Assembly (NCBI GenBank): GCA_918026815.1
Contig: CAKJVC010000042.1
Location: 248,001 to 312,000 of the forward strand
Length of the DNA: 64,000 nucleotides
Direction: 5' to 3'
Source of the DNA: Chalara sp. BL73
Lineage: Eukaryota; Ascomycota; Leotiomycetes; Helotiales
Each line of letters opens with the position of its first letter. Position 1 is the first letter of the stretch. The translations under genes and the position numbers were made by a program. The notes under the pieces were generated by a model. The model had not been told where the DNA came from, ran no database searches, and saw only the letters and a program-made list of their open reading frames with translations. Below are positions 59,447 through 64,000 of this stretch, piece by piece.

Positions 59447-60187
59447 CTAGTCTTTGATCAAAGGTCGTGGCCAACCTTTCTCCGCGCAGTTTCCAATTAG
59501 CGATGCCAACATCTCGGCACGACGTTGTACATTTTCTAATTCATCTGAAACTTGTAAAGCAGACAAGAATAGAGTATTACGCGAAGGCGATATTTGGAGG
59601 TAGCACAATTGGTCGATGTCATCTAAAGAAGGATTCTTGCCGTTTTCCCCAGCGATAAAGTCGGAATTAAACTTTGTGTATTTATAGGTAGCAGAAGTGT
59701 TGAAGTCTAAATATGCTGATATTATTTTTTCTTTATCGCTTCGGAATAACCGCCGAACGCTAGGTACAGTGTATATATGTCCTGTAAGAAGAGGAGCGTA
59801 TAAATGAAGACTTGACTGAGTAAAAGCAATAGTACCATCAGGGCAAATTATATGTGGCTGTAACGATTGAAGAAACGTAGAGTAGTAAGCGTTCAGTTGG
59901 TTTGGCTTGCTATAAGTAAAAAGTCCCAAATAAGCTTGTTCCGATCCTGAGCCTTTAAATAGAGCTTGTATATCAGCTCCTATCAAAATAGGAATAAGAT
60001 TGAGCTGCTCAGTAATTAGTTGTAGCCACTCATTATTTCGGAATATAAGCCTCCAGATAGCAGCATGTTTCTGTCGCGACGTATCTAACTTAAATCCAAA
60101 GTAATTTCCGACGTCATGAGCTGACCATAGCGGTAAATGCTGCGAGATTTTATCCCAGATTTCCTGAGAGAGTGTTTTAACCGACAT
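59447..60187 (-). CDS. F-box-like fungal protein, single exon
   Basis: Intact 246-aa frame from ATG at 60187. The N-terminus (KTLSQEIWDKISQHLPLWSA) is an F-box-like LP.EIW..I...L pattern, followed by a family-typical segment with AIWRLIFRNNEWLQLITEQ. This type of protein is highly multiplied and poorly characterised in ascomycetes. F-box proteins recruit substrates to SCF ubiquitin ligases, but many fungal members lack known partners. The C-terminus is EKGWPRPLIKD. It lies next to repeat DNA, yet the frame shows no damage. Confidence 0.72.
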   Translation of the reverse strand: MSVKTLSQEIWDKISQHLPLWSAHDVGNYFGFKLDTSRQKHAAIWRLIFRNNEWLQLITEQLNLIPILIGADIQALFKGSGSEQAYLGLFTYSKPNQLNAYYSTFLQSLQPHIICPDGTIAFTQSSLHLYAPLLTGHIYTVPSVRRLFRSDKEKIISAYLDFNTSATYKYTKFNSDFIAGENGKNPSLDDIDQLCYLQISPSRNTLFLSALQVSDELENVQRRAEMLASLIGNCAEKGWPRPLIKD

Positions 60188-60581
60188 TTAGAGTTAGTTG
60201 CAATAGCTGAAATACATATGGTTGATCACAGAGGAGCTTGCGTTTTTATATTAACAGTTTCAAGCCGTCGATTTGTCTGTGGGAAAAGACTTGATTATTC
60301 TTAAATATAGATTTAAGATTTCAGATTTCAGATTTTATATCTAGAAGCAAGAATATTAAGCGCGCCAAAATCCGGGGAAAAAGAAGCACTTTTCACAAAG
60401 TTTTAATTCAGATATTCCGGATTGGCTTCTTGAGAGCTGACCAGGCATCCAACATATATCGTATGCAAGGCAATTGAGGCTGCAGCACTCTGGGTTGAAC
60501 AAGAACTGGATTTTGCGGATTCGGCATATCAATGTACACGGGACATTGTATTGATTACATTTTAAGACATTATCTCACAGC

Positions 60582-60905
60582 TCAACCGAGAGCTTTTACA
60601 TGGCCTCCTCTAGCAAATTCTTTGAGAAACCTGACATATATCTTAATGTAAAACTTCTTTGTGAACCCAAATTCCACGCCCACAATGCACTGTTTGGCCC
60701 ATGCATCAACTAGCTTAATCACTTCTTTAGCCTTTTCGACAAACAATCTAGAGAGTAGAAGCAGTCTAGCGTCTTGGACTGTCTTTTTTTCTAGCCATTG
60801 GATGGAACTGATAACCTTTTGGAGTAGTTCCTTGATGGGTTGCCTAAAGTTATTCCTGCCGTTGGAAATGAATCGCAAACAACAGAGAATGCGCACCAAA
60901 CACAT
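60582..60905 (-). CDS. uncertain 107-aa ORF
   Basis: A frame beginning MCLVRILCCLRFISNGRNNF and continuing with a Lys/Leu-rich helical region (LLQKVISSIQWLEKKTVQDA, KEVIKLVDAWAKQC). It looks more protein-like than neighbouring frames. A second frame upstream (61143-60952) could be a 5' exon, but no in-phase splice pair was found. Unrecognised; low confidence. Confidence 0.25.
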   Translation of the reverse strand: MCLVRILCCLRFISNGRNNFRQPIKELLQKVISSIQWLEKKTVQDARLLLLSRLFVEKAKEVIKLVDAWAKQCIVGVEFGFTKKFYIKIYVRFLKEFARGGHVKALG

Positions 60906-61958
60906 AGAAATAGTTGCAGCAAAGACCTGATTCTCAACAACTGAAATGCTGTTACTTTAGTCTGATTAGCAGCAAAAAAGTATGAAACAATAGTTCCTGA
61001 CTGTTTGATACTCGGGACAGGGGTGTAAAATTTCTTTCGAAACTTAATTTAAGGCTATGTAGAACTTCTTTACTATTACTTGGTCTAGCTTTATTTATAG
61101 CAGTCAAGACCTTTAAAACGCCGAATCGGGATCTTTTAAACAAACTGCAAAAATGTAATCAGAACCGCTTTCAGATTCGAAAGAACTGCAGCATGCCAGC
61201 CAAGTCTCGCTCTCGCAGAATAAACAGTGTAACTTATATCCCTTCTGAAGAATCGGAGACTGTTAATCGGATTGTGAAAAGGCGGAGCAGGAACAGGAAC
61301 AGAATGCAAAAGATAAAGAAAGGCAATGTTTTCAACGCAAATAGCTGCAAATGGAAGAGGATTATTTGGTGTCATTGAATAAGATATTCTCAGCAGTGTA
61401 GTTCGAGAGACGCTATCAGCGAGGCACAAGGGAAATTAAAGGGTTTTTGTCACGTTCCTTCAATGTAATTACGCCGCAGTACCTTATCAAAAAAAGGCAC
61501 CACGTGCTGGCTTACCCCTCCGTAAAATCGCACACGCCAGCAGCTCTGCTGTAATTTTGGGCAGTCGAGTAGGAACTTTCTACCTCGCATCCGCCCAGGC
61601 TCTCAGCAGAGGCTGTCCTGTTGGGAGAGCCTCGAATATATAATTCCATAGCAAAACGTAGTAACGTCCCTCTTTCTACCCTCTGTTATCGTGCACATGG
61701 GTGACACTTTTTCCGACTGTGCTGTTCACTATATAGGCTTCGCAAGATGCCGTGCATTTTGAAGGGATTCTGAAGTGGAGAAACCATTCGAAAGCAAGAA
61801 GATTAGACACCGGTCCAAGCGGTAAGGACGAAAGAAGCCGTTTTTATGGCCGAGCAGTCTCTTATCAGAAGTTGGATTGCGATGCTCTAGAAACATACGA
61901 TCGCCTTCGGACATTCCAAGGAACGCAACGGCGCATTAAAGTGTGTATATTTATCGAT
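60906..61958. other. intergenic, no firm gene
   Basis: Short frames at 60952-61143 (-) and 61136-61429 (-) may belong to the uncertain ORF below 60905; nothing else is supportable. Confidence 0.4.
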
Positions 61959-62514
61959 TTAAGTCGTCGCATTCTCTTTGGTCGGAGTAGGTCGAGAAAG
62001 AACCGCACTCCCGGTCTCGCGGATAAGGTTATGAGGCGCGTGAGGATTGGTAGATCCGGAGGGAAATATCTGTCATATTGTAAATAAGTCGCATCCAGAG
62101 CATTTGGTTTAGCATAAAACATTGCAATACCTCATCTTTAATTGGAAATCTGATGCCTTTCTTGTGAAGCCGTATCCAGTTATCGACGCGTCGGTTGATG
62201 TAAGACGTCATTTCAGTTGTAACAAAGATCTTCTTCATTTTCTTGCCTTTGTACGCATTGATAGAAGCAACTATATGACCTGGGTCACCATAGTCGAAAA
62301 CAATATGCAAGTACTCTTCAGTTATAGAAGTCCCAATGTGGGTAACTTTTTCGACTTCGAGATGTTCCTGTCCACAAAAGCGTGCAATGAGTTGGGCTGC
62401 GATGACGTCTTCATCGTTGGAGCGTTTTTTCCGATATCGAATCAGATATCGTCCAGGTTCTTGTTTTAATAGATTATTGCTGAGCTTCTGTTCGGGCATG
62501 CTCAGAGTGGCCAT
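61959..62514 (-). CDS. small orphan protein, two exons, 164 aa
   Basis: Exon 62514..62131, a 61-nt intron (GTATTG...ATGACAG), exon 62069..61959. The phase-0 splice joins IKDE|IFPS and ends RPTPTKENATT. The first exon reads MATLSMPEQKLSNNLLKQEP, then RYLIRYRKKRSNDEDVIAAQ and ITEEYLHIVFDYGDPGHIVA. No known family. Without the splice the frame ends after 161 codons with a similar N-terminus, so the gene call does not depend on it. Charged, probably cytosolic or nuclear. Confidence 0.5.
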
Positions 62515-62872
62515 AGTGTAATAGAAGTATACGTGGAGAAAACCTGTGTTGGCAGCGGAAGATGTTAAGATTTGGGGATCTCGGTAGCTGACATATCTCT
62601 GACTAAGCAGAGGACACTAGCGCGGAAGAGTTTTCTCGAGCAAATTACTAGTGATTGGTATTCTGTACCCATGTTATAGAGAGCCTGAATTGCATCACTA
62701 ATACTTTCTGATTATTGTTCTGCATTCCGGAAGTTTTCTTTGTTTAGCTATCAAAGTGCTTGGCGAAACTCCTCCATTGTGTCCAACCACGTGATGCAAC
62801 TAAACTAAACCCCCTGTCTTTTACGGGTAAACCATTTTCAACCAAACTACCGACTTCTACCGACTAAAACAT
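62515..62872. other. short intergenic gap
   Basis: Holds the upstream region of the 164-aa gene and the 3' region of the Cys-rich gene. Nothing else seen. Confidence 0.5.
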
Positions 62873-63076
62873 TCACTCCTCCGAAGTCTCTGATGCACTA
62901 CTGTCTGAACTAGTAGGCGGGCTAGCATACGCGTGTATCTCGCATACTTCTTCTGAGTTAAAATCCAATCTCTCATCGTATGGAGCATTGGCACACGCTC
63001 CACTGCAGCCATTGGTTGGACACCGTTGAGGAGCGTCACATCCACAAGCAAAATGTTTTGTGAAAGATGAACACAT
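62873..63076 (-). CDS. small cysteine-rich protein with 5'-UTR intron
   Basis: 67-aa protein starting MCSSFTKHFACGCDAPQRCP, with eight Cys in its first 60 residues (C2, C11, C13, C19, C24, C28 and two further along) and an acidic Ser-rich end (SSDSSASETSEE). No signal peptide, so probably cytosolic or metal-binding rather than secreted. An intron with GTAAGC and ACATTTTAG ends, finishing 5 bases before the ATG, places the start just after a UTR splice and supports a real gene. Tiny proteins opening MC....HF.C.C are frequent in ascomycetes and uncharacterised. An in-frame ATT/ATG extension of 11 codons lies in the intron. Confidence 0.6.
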   Translation of the reverse strand: MCSSFTKHFACGCDAPQRCPTNGCSGACANAPYDERLDFNSEEVCEIHAYASPPTSSDSSASETSEE

Positions 63077-64000
63077 GGTAACTAAAATGTGCTTAACTTT
63101 TGGTATCAATAGTAGAAAATCGGTAACGTAGGGTGCTTACGTGCTCTGAGGCTTAAGAAAGCTAAATCTGGATTGTTTGTTAACAAGCCCGAAATCAAGA
63201 CTTGGAAAGCAAGTTTGGAGTAGCCTCGAATATCACGCAGGACACAGCGCACTATTAAATACTGTCTATCTCACGCGAATACTATAGGGCCGCAAGGCTT
63301 CGGCTATTCAGGAAAGTCGGTTTAAAAAAGTGAGGCTTTCGTGGGGCGTTTATCGCGACCAGATATGCGACCCGCTTCAATCGAGAAACTCTACATCTAT
63401 CACTTGGTTCACCGAGTACCGTTTCTGACCCTTCTATCGTCGACTGACGTGGCAATCAAATAATGGGGCTCATTTGCTGGCGCAGTTGCAAGCCTGTAAG
63501 GAAGTGGTGAACGCAGTCATCGCGCAAACTGCTCGCCCACAGTAAGTATGTTTTGAGATGCTTTTCTTGGAAAGTGGAGTCCAAACCGAATATTCGACGT
63601 AACTTTGGCACTTTCTAGATTGTAGCCGCCAAGTCCTTTGCCTTGCCACATACACACACTTCTGCCTGCAAACGGATCGGGGCGAGCAACGGCCACGATG
63701 AAGCCATTTGCAACTCCCTAACCTTGGGAACCGTGATTCCCAACCCCGCTGGTCCTCACCCCAACAACATTCTCTCTCGTTCCAATTGCTAATTCCACAC
63801 TCCCCGTAAATCGATACCCTCAAAGACCCCGACCCACAAACTTGTGTGATTGTGGGTGCCCGCTGCTGCAAGCTAACTCCCACAGTGCCTGAAATCTTAT
63901 TTTACGGGGTTCTGACTGACCTCACTGCCTCCAAGTATGTTGTGGACCAGGAGTTTGTACCTATAGGGCTGTCCCGCGACGCAATCAACTCAGCCTCAAG
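63077..64000. other. window end, no gene seen
   Basis: Starts with the 5' UTR and intron of the Cys-rich gene. The 137-codon minus frame at 63470-63883 is Cys/Arg/Trp-rich without any motif and I do not call it. Confidence 0.45.

Noticed and set aside
63470..63883. 137-codon Cys/Trp-rich minus-strand ORF
   Set aside because: Composition looks like a chance frame; no signal peptide or domain and no recognisable upstream exon.
1..64000. tRNA, rRNA, CRISPR or bacterial-type operon
   Set aside because: No cloverleaf with a GGTTCGAATCC-type loop was seen by eye, no regularly spaced direct repeats with unique spacers, and the intron-bearing genes show nuclear fungal DNA. A tRNAscan run would be decisive for tRNAs.

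Overview
The window reads as nuclear DNA of a filamentous ascomycete (Pezizomycotina). Genes are split by short introns of about 50-95 nt with GT...AG ends and CTRAY-like branch sites. A ribosomal protein uL18/RPL5 gene is present, as are fungus-specific families: an Mhp1-like leucine-rich protein, HET, 2EXR/F-box-like proteins, a Dal5-family transporter, GH55 and LysM/WSC. A helotialean (Leotiomycetes) source is my impression from the protein families, not something shown by the sequence. I saw no tRNA, rRNA, CRISPR array or prokaryotic operon.

Layout. 0-8.4 kb: gene-poor and AT-rich, with one small two-exon 2EXR/F-box-like gene (1558-2312, -). 8.5-17 kb: housekeeping block with a small membrane-anchored protein (8484, +), a four-exon Mhp1-like LRR protein carrying an RVxF-type motif (11065-15014, -) and RPL5 (15779-16883, -). 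17.6-23 kb: a divergent pair made of a TauD/Jlp1-type 2-oxoglutarate sulfonate dioxygenase and an AstA/Soa1-like alternative sulfate/sulfonate transporter. Together they look like an uptake-plus-desulfonation module. 23.8-31 kb: a decaying region with a HET relic, an intact small VOC/glyoxalase-like gene, an SDR 5' fragment abutting an oppositely oriented terpene synthase relic, and a GMC oxidoreductase relic. 32-35 kb: an intact divergent pair, a dienelactone hydrolase and an APH/choline-kinase-fold kinase.

35-45 kb: sparse, with a Ulp1/C48-like cysteine protease that gains a Pro/Tyr/His-rich tail by splicing (38153-39816, -), a 244-aa fungal orphan (40995-41729, -) and a GC-rich non-assigned segment (44.7-45.4 kb). 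45.9-53.7 kb: four secreted-type genes in a row, all broken: GH55 beta-1,3-glucanase, a small secreted protein, a LysM-WSC protein, and another small secreted protein. 54-64 kb: an unrecognised 450-aa gene, a roughly 1.1-kb inverted-repeat element, a probable solo LTR, an F-box-like gene, a small two-exon orphan and a 67-aa cysteine-rich protein with a 5'-UTR intron.

Exon-intron models were built by hand. I checked splice dinucleotides and reading phase for each intact gene. Single-base frameshifts in the broken genes could be real decay or assembly error. In-frame stops from substitutions in the GH55, GMC, HET and terpene synthase relics favour real decay for those four.
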